From Aspidapion aeneum (Eukaryota > Arthropoda > Insecta > Coleoptera > Brentidae), in the NCBI GenBank assembly GCA_963576565.1, contig OY755038.1:174761287-174825286 (forward strand): a DNA stretch of 64,000 nt, read 5' to 3'. The notes beneath the pieces are model-generated. The model had not been told where the DNA came from. It did no database searches and was given only the letters and a program-made list of their open reading frames with translations. Of the stretch, positions 11,466 to 23,397 are shown piece by piece (positions within the stretch are counted from its first letter, which is position 1; each line of letters opens with the position of its first letter). A program made the translations under genes and the position numbers.

Positions 11466-11671
11466 CCAAGGTCTTTATACTTTTACATAGGTTATCTACA
11501 GAATTTAAAAGGCCAGTGACCCTGACTGGCCAACTGTAATCCTGATTAAAAAATCTACGTCACTGGTTATCTTTAACCATTTGTTTTATGTAACAGCTAC
11601 AGTCGTCCAGTATAATACACATGCCTGGTCAAATTCTGTAGGCAACCTGTGTAAAAGTATAAAGACCTTGG
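11466..11671. mobile_element. MITE with 41-bp TIRs and 7-bp TSD
   Basis: The left TIR starts CCAAGGTCTTTATACTTTTA; the right end is its inverted copy, with about 38 of 41 positions matching by eye. The heptamer TTAGGTA flanks both ends exactly (11459-11465 and 11672-11678). The 206-bp element has no coding capacity. The superfamily is uncertain: 7 bp is not a common TSD length. Confidence 0.85.
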
Positions 11672-11696
11672 TTAGGTACCTATTATTTTTACTAGT

Positions 11697-11945
11697 TTAG
11701 AAAGAAACCCGCACCCAACTATAAGTGTGCAGCGACACCAACCGATTTTTCTGAAATTTTGATATGTTGTAGGGTCATGCAAGTGCATCATAAAAACCTA
11801 GGTTAGAATATGGTGGGCTTCCTAGTTTAGACACAGGGGTCTATCAAAAAAGCACAAAAATAGATGTATAAATTAAACATTTAGCCCTAAAACGACAAAA
11901 AATATTTCTTTTTTTAGGCATAATTAATGTCCTTAAGTTAATGGT
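11697..11945 (+). repeat. Dispersed repeat, inverted partner at 32150-32396
   Basis: The segment starting AAAGAAACCCGCACCCAACT matches the reverse complement of 32150-32396 over about 245 bp at roughly 80 percent by eye. Both copies end in the same AT-rich sequence around the motif TAGCCCTAAAACGAC. It may be two members of a family or the two TIRs of a larger unit; no coding sequence is present. Confidence 0.65.
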
Positions 11946-12323
11946 TTCATCACATTTAGTCATTCTTCTTTTGGGATTAAATTATACAGTGCTCGACATC
12001 GAACGTTTAGGCTTTATGAAAAGCGTATAAAAAAGGATGAACTTATGGAAAACAAGAAGTCAGTGAGGGACCAAAGACGCGCATATTTAGGAGCGTTTGC
12101 CGCTGTGACTCAAAATTCATTAATAGTTTTTTATTACTAAACAGGAGCAAGCACAGTAAGATTTCCACTTTTAAAAGACGAAGAAATAGTCATTATTATT
12201 TATTTTATTATTTTAGCTTTAATCAGGAAACATTAAATTAAGAAAAATTCAATTTTTTTATAATGTTTTCTTAAGATATTAACCTTGCTCATTTATTTAA
12301 GTCGCGCTGTCCGATGCTGCGAA

Positions 12324-14100
12324 CCCCCTTACGTGCTTTTTGATAGTTTTTTGCTAATAACTCGAAAACAATCAACTTTTTCAAAAATCTTCTGAAGATC
12401 ATTTTTCAAGCGGATACAATTTCCTTTCCAACCATGTACCTTAGTGCCCTCTGACGGCAGTGGAGCACTTTCCATTAGCGTACGAAAAAAGGGGAAAATT
12501 TTTAAAATATTTTTTTTGTTTTTTTTTTGTGGTATTTTTTATCCTTAACACAATTTTTTTTTCAAAAAAATATTTTTGTTTAAAAGCCCATTGTATACAG
12601 TTAAATACTTATTAAGGTAGGCATGCTATTTTAAATAGCCGCCTTGAAATAAAAATAAATGTGTTTGTAGAAATCCTTAAATCAAACGAAAATGTTGATC
12701 ATTCATTTTTTTAACTAAGTGAATAAAAATGAGAGTGAGTAAAAAATTATTTTTGGTTAGTAATAACTTAAAACTGACTTTTTCTAGTTAACCTTTTTCA
12801 AAGTGGGGATCACTCCTTTCACCCCCCTCAAAAGTGCTCTCTTACAGTATTTTCCCAATTATTTGCAAACTTTTAACTTGGAAAAAAACCACTAAGTAAT
12901 AATTATTAAGGCTCACGAAAAGTCCTCTCTAACGATGTGTAAGACGTCCCCCTTACATCAGTGGCGCATAGGCATTTAAATAAATTATATAAATTATAAA
13001 GTGTGGAAAAAACTTGTTTTTTTTTTAATTTTCTTAAATTTTACTGTACCACATATCTGGTATTAAAACTTATTTTTAAAGCTGAAGAAATTGCCTTTCC
13101 AACGATGTATGTCACTCTAGTCTCAAGGCAGCGCTAGATCTAGCTTCATCGCACCAAAAATGGTAAAATTTGGTATACACTTGAATCTTCATTTAAGACA
13201 ATCTTTTTGGAACAGTATTAATACATACACTGCGTTCAATGAGAGAAGCAACACAATTGGTATGGATATACAGTATACTCCCCTCAATAATATAATAAAG
13301 GGGAGCCACCCGCCTACTCTAGGCGGGGGGGTGGTCCCCCCTTAAATATTTTTTTCACATTTTTTCTAATAAACCGAAAATTGTCAAAAAAACATTTAGG
13401 GTAGGGATAGCCCCCCCCCAACAAGGGTGGGCGGGTCGTTCCCCGTCGTTATATTTTCGGGGGAGTATACTGTATATTCATACAAAGTGTGTTGCTTCTC
13501 ACATTGAACGCAGTGTCTGTATTAAAACTGTTCTAACATGGTTGTCTTAAATGAAGATTCAAGTGTATACCAAATTTGACCATATTTGGTGCGTCTATGT
13601 CAGATCTACCGCTGTCTTGAGGAGGGAGCGATATAAATCCTTGGAAAGAAAATTTCTTGAGCTTTAAAAATAAGTTTTAAAACCAGACATGTGGGACAGT
13701 AAAATTTAAGAAAATTAAAAAAAAAGCAAGTTTTTTCCACACCTCTCATTTATTTAAATGCCTATAAAAGGTGCGCCACTGATGTAAGGGGGGCGTGTTA
13801 TACATCGTTAAAGAGGACTTTTTATCTGCCTCAATAATTGTTACTTAGTTATTTTTGCCAAGTTAAAAGTTTGCAAATAATACCACATAATAATAATACC
13901 ATAAAAAATAGATTAAAAAAATATTTTTAAAATTTTTTCCTTTTTTCGTACGCTAATGAAATATGCACCACTGCCGTTAAAGGGTACTCGTTGAAAAGGA
14001 AATTGTATTCGCTTGAAAAATTATTTCTAGAATATTTTTGAAAAAGTTGACTGTTTTCGAGTTATTAGCAAAAAACTATCAAAAAGCACATTTAAGGGGG
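12324..14100. repeat. Long imperfect inverted repeat
   Basis: The left arm, about 12324-13345, is the reverse complement of the right arm, about 13400-14100. Anchors include the outer motif gtgctttttgatagttttttgc with its inverse near 14065-14092, the motif gtaagacgtccccctt near 12939 with its inverse near 13785, and the inner motif agtatactcccc near 13273 with its inverse near 13460. The right arm lacks about 280 bp present in the left (around 12560-12840). GC-rich runs (GGCGGGGGGGTGG and CCCCCCCCC) face each other at the centre. No ORF of known type is present. Confidence 0.85.
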
Positions 14101-14230
14101 GGAACCACCCCCTGCCAGGGGCGGGGTGATTCCCTTTCGTAAAATGTTCGGGCGAGTCATGTCTATCCATGCCAAGTGTGTTGCTTCTATCATTAAACGC
14201 AGCATATGGCTGTAATCTCGGATGTAGGGC
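14088..14230. repeat. Third copy of the inner arm motif of the long inverted repeat
   Basis: This segment repeats the orientation and content of 13400-13520: a C-rich/G-rich run, a gtcatg...tatccatgccaag stretch, then tgtgttgcttct and an attaaacgcag motif. It suggests that the repeat unit is longer than one palindrome and was partly duplicated. Confidence 0.6.
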
Positions 14231-14726
14231 CTGAACTAAACGCAGAATTACGGATTTGCAGTATTGATTATTAGTCATACAGATCAAATGATATCTAAGA
14301 GATGGCGCAACAGCAATTAAAATCAAGGTGTTTTTTGGATTTTATTAATGGCCGACTTTGGCCTACTCAGCCGGTAAGAGTAACGTCATTAGATCGCGAA
14401 AAGAAAACCTTTTTCTTGAATTGCTAACTTGACAACAGCGTTAAACTACTTATCTATCTTAGTGCCATTTATTGAAATAGCGATCTTACTTCAATTCACA
14501 TATTTTCAATGGCCAAACGATCGTTGACGAACCCTGTATAGCTAGTAAAATAAACAATTTCTGAACATTTTTATACAGTGGCGTGCGCCATTTTTTTATT
14601 TGTAAAATTGATTCCTAAAATCCATCTAGAAAACTTAGTATTAGTAAACTACTGCTAATAATAATAATTAAAAACAGTAAAAAATAGATTTATTTAATAA
14701 ATGTATTCATAAAGGATTGACGGATC
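14231..14726. other. No gene recognised
   Basis: AT-rich sequence with a CAGTGGCG-like sequence at about 14578 that may be one end of another hAT-type fragment. Its partner end is not visible. Confidence 0.35.
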
Positions 14727-15010
14727 TAATACCTTGCTAGCCCATTAGCACATTTAAAGTGAATTCCACGCTATATCAGCCTTGAAATCAGTTTTTTGTA
14801 AACATCTCAAAAACGAAATTTCTATTTAAAAAGAAATTATATTTCGAAAACTGCATATTCGCTTTATTATAAAGTTAGCTTTTTTTAAATTTTCTACTGA
14901 CAAAACTGTCAATAGATTTTGATCAAAATTTAATCAGCTCTTTACAGTATCGTACAGTATTGCAAGGATCTTCTCTAGCCATTGCTGCGCGGGCAAAATT
15001 AATTATTATT
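14727..15010. repeat. Dispersed repeat related to 40740-41110 and 60860-61285
   Basis: The order of motifs (ggatctaataccttgctagc, a block around atatcagccttgaaa, a run of aactgcatatt, then tcaaaatttaatcagctc) matches the copies near 40.7 kb and 60.9 kb. This copy is the most diverged and lacks the terminal ggtttaggagctatcgtg block. It probably derives from the 3' region of a non-LTR element, but that is inference. Confidence 0.55.
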
Positions 15011-15239
15011 TTATAATAATACCTTACATCAAATATTTTCCACATGCATTAAAGGTCAATATAATGTGTGATCCATTTGAAAAATTACAGCAGTAAATGC
15101 ACAGGTGCAAAAATTATATATTTAATTGCACTGTAGGTATCTATATTGTTTCTAAGGTGTTAAAATACCTATATCAAATATGGTTAGTGCTAATTGGCTG
15201 TTATTTCTCTTTATATTCGGCAAATATATAAAGAAATTT

Positions 15240-15600
15240 TTTGCTCTCACATTTTACAAAATTTATCAAAATTGTCTTGCGGAGTCAGGCATTCTCGCAA
15301 AAAATAAAAACAAATTTTTGCATTATAAAAAACAGATTTCATGCAAAAATTAATATCGTTAATTTTAACGCAGTTATGCAACTACCCCCGATAATTAAAC
15401 CTTACTTAACCTAACCAGTCTAATCAAACTAATACCAATTTTGCACCCACATTTTACAAAAACCCGGAGTAGAGTTTTTTGGAAAAATATAAAAACAAAC
15501 TTTTGCAGTTATTATAAAACATTTTTTGATGCACTTGTGCAACTACCCCCCGGTAACTAAACCTTACTTAACTTAACTAGCCTAACATAAGTAACCCCAA
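15240..15600. repeat. Two-unit tandem repeat, about 180-bp unit
   Basis: Two similar blocks follow each other. Each runs from a cacattttacaaaa motif through aaaaataaaaacaaa to gcaactacccccgataa (first) or gcaactaccccccggtaa (second), then accttacttaac. The two are clearly diverged. The ttaacctaacc-like endings resemble insect telomere units by chance only; there is no array. Confidence 0.55.
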
Positions 15601-15609
15601 TTGCTGTAT

Positions 15610-16480
15610 TTATTGGTGTGGTTGACGATCCTGACAATCATGCACAACTTTCAATATTCGAGTTGAAGGGTAATGTGCAAGATTTTCAGGATGGAAGGAA
15701 CCCTAAAAACCAAAGTACTTGCTCCAGCTTTACAAGTGCAATAATAGGCTTCGATAGGATCCGGTAAAGGCCCTTTCTCCGCTCGAACCAAGCCACCAAC
15801 ACGATATTGTATATAAATAGTATGTCTAGTGGCACTGACGAATCCGGAAAAGATTTTAGACCGGATTAAGCCATCATCGAAATATTAAACTTCCAACACA
15901 AACTCGTTGGCATTTTGTCTGTTGAATCGGTTTTGCATATAGCCTGGAGCCAGTGAAACTTGGTACGTTCTAAATGTTTTGTCACAAAGATATGGGACAG
16001 TTAACCTAATTCGGCATCTTTAATTGGTACCTAACCTCCTTGACCAAACCGCCGAATAAGTTGTTCTTCCTCTATTCTTTGTTACAAAACATTTAGTTGA
16101 TGTGCTAGTTCAAGCATTCTGTGGGCTCGCTGGACATCTGCGCCTCGGACAGCTACAGGATTGTGGAACCTGTTTATAGTTGTACATCCGATTTTGACAA
16201 AGTGTTCCAAATGTTTATTTTAAAAAATAAAAAATACATTTGATATGCCCATTTCTCAGTTCCAAGCGAGCTTGGTTTGTCTCTGCAGCGTTAAATTGTC
16301 TCCGTCCATTACGTAGGGACGGTGGTATCTCGTGAATCACGTTTAGGTTATCCAGAAATTGAAGCACGTCTCTATATTCCTGATCAACAACAGCTGCGTT
16401 ATTGTTTTGGTCGTTACTCATGTATGATCCATGTACGTCAAGTATGTAAGCATTGCTTCTAATAACTAATTCCATTTTGA
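15610..16480 (-). pseudogene. SWIM zinc-finger protein, decayed copy
   Basis: A minus-strand ORF opens with ATG at 16475 and runs 86 codons to 16215. The next frame then gives INRFHNPVAVRGADVQRAHR and further on RIEEEQLIRRFGQ. After another shift it gives a stretch ending EAYYCTCKAGA near 15720-15755. That last motif is the CxC half of a SWIM zinc finger in a large uncharacterised insect family in which it is followed by a CxH half and a WFLGY-like tail. Here the CxH half appears deleted, but WFLG and a downstream FHPENLAHYPSTRIL follow closely. There are at least three frameshifts and several stops. The family is often spread in many copies, so it may be transposon-encoded. I am fairly confident of the motif, less so of gene limits. 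Confidence 0.6.
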
Positions 16481-17003
16481 CTAGCGTATACCGTTTGTAT
16501 GCTGAATAGCACTGCCGCGCGAATTGAAAATTCGAACAACGCGGAACTTACAGTACATCACATTGCCGCAGTTAGTTACATGATTTGATTCCAATATGAT
16601 TTGGCCAAAAGTTTTGAGTTAAAGTTTGTCGAATGATTGTTATTGCCAAGCTCACCGACTGTCTAGATGAAAGAAAAAAGACAAAAGAACTTTAATGTAG
16701 TTGTCACTTAGGCCTTTTTGTTAATTTTATCAGAAAGGCAAACAACTATTTTTTTAAAACATTTCTAATGTCGCCATATACCTAAAAAGAAATATCAATT
16801 TAAAAATTTGTAAACAGCGAGCTGTGGAGTTACCAAAGCATATCTCAACAGGCTGGAAATATTTATATAAAATTTTGAAATTGTTCCTTTTTAGTGATGT
16901 TAGAATCTCCATTTTGTTTATTTTTCAATTACCTATTAAATAATATTTTTTATAAATAAATAAAGTAGCGACATGCATTTCCGTAGATCTATTGAAGTAA
17001 TAT
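16481..17003. other. No gene recognised
   Basis: Sequence between the SWIM pseudogene and the split minus-strand ORF. It could hold an intron or promoter of either, but I see no decisive signal. Confidence 0.35.
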
Positions 17004-17200
17004 TTAAGGGTTAACAGCAGTACATTGCATACCCAATACTCGCAGCAATCGGTTAATGCAGTTAACACAAAAACGAGTCTCATCATTAATATCATCATTT
17101 TCACGTCCAAATCGCTGTCTATGTTGATGAGCTAATATTTCCAGTGTTCTAGCCCCATTGCAAATAAAGCAAAAAAAACATAATTTAGGGTTTTTACCTA
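17004..17200 (-). pseudogene. 3' part of a short Cys-rich ORF split by BEL B
   Basis: If element B and one copy of its CCGG TSD are removed, the minus strand is open from an ATG at 23887 to 23869 and on from 17200 to the stop at 17004-17006: 72 codons including the stop, with no interruption at the join. The part here includes CFFCFIC and, about 30 residues later, CVNC, a spacing that could bind zinc. I do not recognise the family. It lies upstream of the SWIM pseudogene on the same strand, so the two could be exons of one gene or ORFs of one element. The unbroken join is what is seen; the gene call is inference. Confidence 0.55.
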
Positions 17201-17204
17201 CCGG

Positions 17205-17675
17205 TGTTAGCTCCCGCTAAATTTCGCGGTTGTTTATATATATTTTTAAAAACACACAACTGTATGAAGGACAAAGCGCATTCCGCGTATTTGGACATGC
17301 GCACCAACGACCGGGGAGATCCTTGTCAATCGCCTAGAGAAAAAGGCGTGTTAATTTCGTTCTCCAACTATTTTCAAATATCTACACCTGAAAGTGCTCG
17401 ATTTTTGTGTATTGAAGCATAGAACTAGAAACTTCAACCCTTCAGCTACGTGGTGACATCATTAGATCCATCAGGGGCCCCTTGGAAGTGGAGAATATGG
17501 CTGCAAAAGTGGTGAGTGCATTTGTCTGATTACCGTTGTGTGCCACCAATATTTTTCCTATGGACGTTTAGATTATTTCGTAATTTCATATCAATATTTA
17601 TGTTTGTTCGCGCTATCATTAATTAAAATATTTACAGTCCACTGCATTTAGCGTTTTTCTATCCGTGGACTAACA
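17205..17675 (+). mobile_element. 5' LTR of BEL element B
   Basis: The LTR begins TGTTAGCTCCCGC and ends GGACTAACA, with TG and CA ends, 471 bp. It matches the 3' LTR at 23398-23868 with about four visible substitutions. It is preceded by CCGG at 17201-17204. Confidence 0.95.
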
Positions 17676-17680
17676 TAAAG

Positions 17681-17698
17681 TGCTCCTTCGACCGAATT
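17681..17698 (+). other. Primer-binding site of BEL B
   Basis: The sequence tgctccttcgaccgaatt starts five bases after the LTR. It resembles the sites of A and E but begins TGC, so it may have mutated from TGG. Element C has the same sequence in the mirror position. Confidence 0.5.
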
Positions 17699-18063
17699 AT
17701 TTTAAATAATAGATCCATACGACGGTATTAATAATTATTTTCACGCAAAGCCAAACAAGGCGGCCGTGAATTTTCGCATCGTAGTGAACGAGAGAAAATC
17801 GTGTTCGCACCGAAGGTCGGTGTGGTATGTGCAGGACACGTGTCTGGAGCGTGGTCATTCAGTAAACAAAGCGAGTAGGAATCAAAACAAACAAAACAAA
17901 AGTTCAGTGGTGTACCATATCATTTCGATATTTAAAACAATTTTCATCAATTGCGATAAATTAGTGCATATTTTCGACAATTCGTCATTTTTCTATTTCA
18001 GAAGCATTAATTTAGCGTTAATTGTATATTTACCGACAATTTCGTCATTTCAAAGGTAAAATC

Positions 18064-19350
18064 ATGTCTGTCAAAAAAGCCGTACAAAAACGCAAGGGTT
18101 TTTTATCTGCGATCACCGAGTGTTATGTGTTGTCAAAGACCGCGGAAAAGGATGAAAGAGCGACAAACGAGTTTCAAGTGAGGTATTCCGATTTGGATGA
18201 AACCTTCGATAAATGCATGCTGGCGCATAATGACGTCATTATGTTGATAGACGACACGGACGACGAGGAGTTTAAAACGCAGGATGCGATCCTTTCAGAA
18301 GCTCGTAAATATTTTTATGCGTGTAAGGGGGTTTACTCTAAAATATTTCCGGTTGAGGCCCCATCCTTTTCGAGATCATATGTTCGACAAAACGAATCTG
18401 AAACTCCAAAAATTATGGCCAAGCTTTTTCGATCTTTTTAATAACATTATAGATCAAAATCAAAGTCTAAGTAACGTTCGAAAACTTCAATATTTATTTT
18501 CATATCTCGAGGATGAGCCTTTAAAATTGATATCAGGGATTAGCTTATCTGATCAAAATTATAAAATTGCTTATGACAAATTAGTCAATAGATATCAAAA
18601 CAAGCGAGACCTCGCAAATGATGCTTTAAGCTCAATTATGAACTCCACCTTAAAAAACGAGTCAGCTAAAGAATTGCGTAATTTAATTGACACCTTTTCT
18701 GAATCCCTAGAAATTTTAAAATCACTTAGCTTTGACGTTGACAGTTGGGACTTTATTATTTTTTTCATTTTATTAGAAAAATTGGATATTCCAACGCGTT
18801 CAAATTTCGAAAAGAGTCACGCCAATACTAATACCGAAATTCCCACTTTTCAGTCACTTTTTCAATTTCTAGAAAAAAGATGTAAAGTTTTGGAATCACT
18901 TCCTCAATCAACAGCACCCAAAAAGGTGCCTATATATCAAAAATCAAATTCTATGCAAAATCAGTCTGGGCAAAAGCCTACCTATCAAAATTCAAATTCT
19001 ATGCGAAATCAGTTTGGGCAAAAGCCTACCTATAAATCATCCAATTCGCCTTTTATAGGACTGGCTGGCACCTCAGCTAATTCAAGTACGGGAATAAAAT
19101 GTTTCCGGTGTAATCAAGGTCACGTGCTTTCGAAATGTCAAACATTTCTTGATCTCTCATCTATCGATCGCCTATCTTTCGTCAAACAGAAAAAAATTAT
19201 GTCTACCGTGTTTTCATCCCTTGCATGATGTAGATACGTGCAAATCAAAATATTCATGCAGGACTTGCAATAGTAAAAGGCACCACACTTTAACTCATAT
19301 CTTAGAAACTAATCAAGAGTCTGGAAGCCAAGATACTAGTCCTGTCATTC
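18064..19350 (+). pseudogene. BEL B Gag
   Basis: The likely start is the ATG at 18064 (MSVKKAVQKRKG), the same start as in element C; the frame open upstream of it is leader. The N-terminal coiled region runs to about 18400, where a deletion relative to C removes the start of the DUF1759-like core and shifts the frame. The core resumes as LWPSFFDLFNNII. Two near-identical repeats around QKPTYQNSNSM occupy the linker near 18940-19040. The zinc knuckle CFRCNQGHVLSKC lies at about 19100-19138. A further frame change near 19195 precedes the second Cys-rich segment, CRTCNSKRHH. Confidence 0.85.
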
Positions 19351-20540
19351 ACACACCACCTGTCAATAATCTTCATGTGTCATTAAATGCCTCAGGACCT
19401 TCAGGTACCTTTCTTTTATGCACCGCCATAATAGATGTTATGGACGGTTGCGGAAATTTTCAACCTGTAAGGGCACTGCTTGATTCTGGATCACAGACAG
19501 GATTCATCAGTGAAAAGTGTATTCAGCGTCTTAATCTTCCTAGGCGAAGTTACACCACTGAAATATTCGGATTAAATCAGATGTCTTCTTTTACTTCCAA
19601 AGGGCTCGTTCAATGTCACATTAAGCCACAAGGATCTAAGTATATCCTTTACTTAATTTCGAAGCAATTGTTGTTCCACAACTATGTTCCAATATGCCTA
19701 CATTCTCTTTGAACGATAATCAGTGGAAACACTTGGGAAACCTTAAACTTGCCGACCCATCTTATTTCAAATCTAGACCTGTGGACCTGGTTATTGGTTG
19801 CGAGCTATTCGCACAGATATTCAAGGAGGGCAGGGTTCTTGGACAGGTAGGGCAGCCTTCAGCCCTTGAAACTATTTTTGGCTGGGTCGTCATGGGAAAG
19901 GTTGACGAAGTAGGTAGTCTTACGGAACGAACCAGTTGTTTTTTAACGAGTCATTCACCTCCTTTAGAGGTCATTCTCCCTAGGTTTTGGGAAATCGAAC
20001 ATTTGCCTAAAAAACAAATCTTATCAAAGGAAGAAAAACAGGCAGAATCAATTTTTACTGCTAGTGTAGTACGGCAACCGAGCGGTAGATTCATGGTAGA
20101 TCTTCCGTTTAAAGACAAAATAAACCCTGACCTAGGAAATACTTATCCGCAAGCTTATCGTAGATTTTTACTTCTAGAAAATAGATTAATCAAAAATCCT
20201 GATCTGTACACTGCCTATTCAAGTTTCATGCAAGACTATATCGATTCTAATCATATGAGTTTAGTTTTATCTAGTCAACCAAAGGTCGACGTGTCGTGTT
20301 TTTTAGCACATCATTGCGTACTAAAGCCGGAAAGCTTAAGTACAAAATTAAGGGTAGTCTGGGATTGTTCGGCAGTCACCCCAAAAAATATTAGTCTCAA
20401 TGACACATTGTTATCTGGACCGAAACTTCAAAAGGATATTGCTTCTTTACTCCTTACGTTTCGTCTTAATCCTATTGCCTACATTGCTGACATCAAACAG
20501 ATGTTCCGTCAAGTCGTTATCACCGTCCTTATCAAAGGAT
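19350..20540 (+). pseudogene. BEL B protease and start of RT
   Basis: The retropepsin motif LLDSGSQTGF is intact near 19477-19506 (DUF1758-like protease). A frame change near 19640 follows. The next frame, from 19694, carries FGWVVMGK and the linker typical of Pao polyproteins and enters the RT with RVVWDCSAV and YIADIKQMF. It is broken at about 20515 by a 10-bp deletion relative to element C. The polyprotein therefore ends in the RT in several pieces. Confidence 0.85.
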
Positions 20541-21600
20541 ATTGTGGAGGTTTTCTCCACAGGACCCACTTTCAGTGTGGGAACTTTCTACTGTCACTTT
20601 TGGCATGACATGCTCACCTTTTCTAGCCATGCGTACCTTAAATGAGCTGGCAGAGAGAGAAAAGGAACGTTTTCCTATGGCTAGTACTGTTCTAAAAACG
20701 TCAATCTATATCGACGATATCTTGGGAACTAGCCCTTCGCTTTCTGAAGCTCTCTCCCTTCAAACAGAACTCAATGATTTGTTGAAGTCGGGAGGATTTG
20801 AACTTAAAAAATGGGCAAGCAATTGTCCTGAGTTATTGGCAACATTGCCAGAGTCCGATCGTCAAATGCCTCTCTCTTTCGACAAGGAGGAACCCCACTT
20901 TATCAAAGTTTTAGGACTTCAATGGCATCCAAAAAACGACATTTTTTCTTATCAATGCCGAATGCAGGACAAACCCCCAACCAAACGTTCTATTTTATCT
21001 ATCATAGGCACAATCTTCGATCCCTTAGGTTTTCTTTGTCCCTTGTTGCTACAAGCAAAATTTATTTTGCAACAGTTGTGGATATCGAAAATAGGCTGGG
21101 ACGAAGAACCAGATTCTTCTAACATCGACTCTTGGAACAAACTTCGTTCTGAATTCCCGCTTCTTTCCAATTTTCAATTACCCCGACAAATCAAACTGTC
21201 AAAAACCAATACCTGTCAAATCATCGGTTCTGTGACGCTTCAATTCGAGGCTACGCAGGCGTCGTATATTTTCGTGTAGAAGAGGAAAACAATATATCTG
21301 TTTCTCTCATATCTGCAAAATCTAGGGTCGCGCCTATAAAGTCACAATCTTTGGCTAGGCTAGAACTCCTAGGCGCATTTCTTTTAAGCGAATTAATTGA
21401 CTTCGTTTTATCTAGCTATGAAGGAAAAATAACTTTTACAAATATCGTTACTTTCTGCGATTCGCAAGTCGTATTGCACTGGCTTTCATCCCCTCCTAAT
21501 CGCTGGCAAACCTTTGTTGGAAATCGAGTCAGTAGAATCCAAAAAATCATTCCCTCAAACTCGTGGCGCTACATTCCTTCTGCTTTGAATGCAGCCGATA
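20540..21600 (+). pseudogene. BEL B RT and RNase H
   Basis: The second half of the RT is intact in one frame from 20542: TFGMTCSPFLAMR, the catalytic YIDD at 20707-20718, LKKWASNC and FDPLGFLCP. A single missing base near 21225 shifts the frame at the start of RNase H. In the corrected frame FCDAS, SLARLELLGAFLL, FCDSQVVLHWL and a region ending DIASRG are all visible. Element C does not share this shift but has others, so the lesions arose separately. Confidence 0.85.
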
Positions 21601-23165
21601 TTGCGTCACGAGGGGCCACCCCTTCACAGCTCATGTCACATGACATGTGGTGGAACGCACCGTCGTTTTTGTGGTCTCCCGAAAACGAATGGCCCGATTT
21701 TCATAAATCAAAAATGCCGATTGATTTCGGAGATATTAATCTGGAGGAAAAGCCAAAAGTCTGTTGCAATGCGATAATTGATGTCAACTTCTTAGATCAG
21801 CTTCTTATCAAATATTCCTCTATATCAAAAATTCAACGTATCATTTGTTATGTCCTTCGTTACACTTTCTTATCAAACGCGTGCAAGGTTCTTGTTTTTC
21901 TGAGCTTTTTTCCGCGTTATCTAAGGATAAACCAATACCGAAACCTTTGCGAAAACTTTCACCTGTTCTTGATGAGAATAATAATCATTAGAGTCGGTGG
22001 CAGATTACAAAAATCTGACCTTTTGTGTTATTCTGCAAAACACCCCGTCTTACTTTCGAGTGACCATCGTTTAACTACTCTTCTTATCGAGTCCGCTCAT
22101 CGACAATATCTTCATCCTGGGTTTAAAACATTACATAATCTGCTTTTACAGCAATTTTGGATATTATCTGCCAGACGGGCAATTCAAAGAACCATATCCA
22201 AGTGCTTGCAATGTTTTAGAATCAACCCTAAACCCTATAGACCGCCCATAATGAGTTCACTTCCCGCTCATCGAATCAATCAACTAAAACCTTTTTCGAG
22301 TGTAGCTATCGACTTTTGTGGACCTTTCTTTGTGATTCCTCATCGTTACCGTGGTTTCAAATCGTATGTCTGTGTGTTTGTCTGTACGGCCACACATTGC
22401 GTGCATTTTGAATTAACCATGGAACTGTCCACCGAAGGGTTCGTAGGTGCATTCCATCGATTCATTTCCAGACGCGGAAGCGTGACGCAATGCTAGTCAG
22501 ATCAAGGCAGTAATTTTATAGGGTTTCGTAACCAATTACTGGATTACGCAAGAAGTGCTGCCACCAAACTTTCTATTCGTTGGCATCTGGGACCTCCTCT
22601 CAGTCCACATTTCAATGGCCTGGCAGAAGCTGGCGTTAAAAGTTTTAAAACTCACTTTGTACGAGTTGTCGGCGACCAGAAGTTGTCTATCATGGAGATG
22701 TCCACCCTTACCTGTTGCATAGAAGCCGTACTTAATAGTCGCCCTTTATCTCCTGCCTCTTCAGACCCACACGATCTTCAACCTCTTACCCCTGGGCATT
22801 TTTTGACACTTGAACCCCTTAATTCGGAAATTCCTGAGTCAGATTTGTCCGAGGTTCCCCTAAATCGGCTCTCGAGATGGCAACTAATCCAAAAACTACA
22901 TAATGATTTTTGGAAACGGTATTCTATAGAGTATTTGCATACGCTACAACAGCGACACAAGTGGGCTGATGCGTCCCCAAATATCAAATTAAATGATTTG
23001 GTTATCATAACAAGTGATCACATTCAATCGCCTTTGAAATGGCCGGTCGGTCGGGTCATCGAACTGCATCCCGGCGGGGACGGTCAGGTGCGTGTTGCGA
23101 CGGTACAAACGGTTACCGGTGTTTATAAGCGGCCAGTTGTAAAACTGTGCCTCTTGCCAAATTAA
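21600..23165 (+). pseudogene. BEL B integrase and C-terminal domain
   Basis: Relative to C, about 130 bp are missing near 21860, removing the linker after CYVLR. The zinc-binding motif (HRQYLHPG then CLQCF) and the first catalytic region IDFCGPF are present. At about 22495 a TGG codon has become TAG just before SDQGSNF, truncating the integrase at its second acidic residue. The third acidic residue is in GLAEAGVKS near 22620. The C-terminal Pao domain is open from 22683 to the stop at 23163-23165 and ends in VKLCLLPN. Confidence 0.85.
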
Positions 23166-23397
23166 AAGTAATTTTAATTTTCTACCTTTTACCGGGTATT
23201 ACAATAGGTTTTTTTATTTTTAATTTTTTTTGAATTTTTGTTTGTTTGTTTTGCCTTTTTTCGGGATTTCGTTATCTCTAAATAAACTTACGATACTTAT
23301 CTATTTTCATTCATTTATATTTATCGGTCGATTCTTTTTCTTATATCTATATCTGTCCGGTTGAGATTCTAAAATTGTGTGTTTTGGAGGGCAGTTA

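Noticed and set aside
15400..15600. ttaacctaacc stretches suggesting telomeric repeats
   Set aside because: Only isolated units occur, within an ordinary two-copy tandem repeat.
17204..17422. 72-codon ORF at the start of the BEL B LTR (also at 23379)
   Set aside because: It spans LTR sequence only and is closed or altered in the LTRs of element C.
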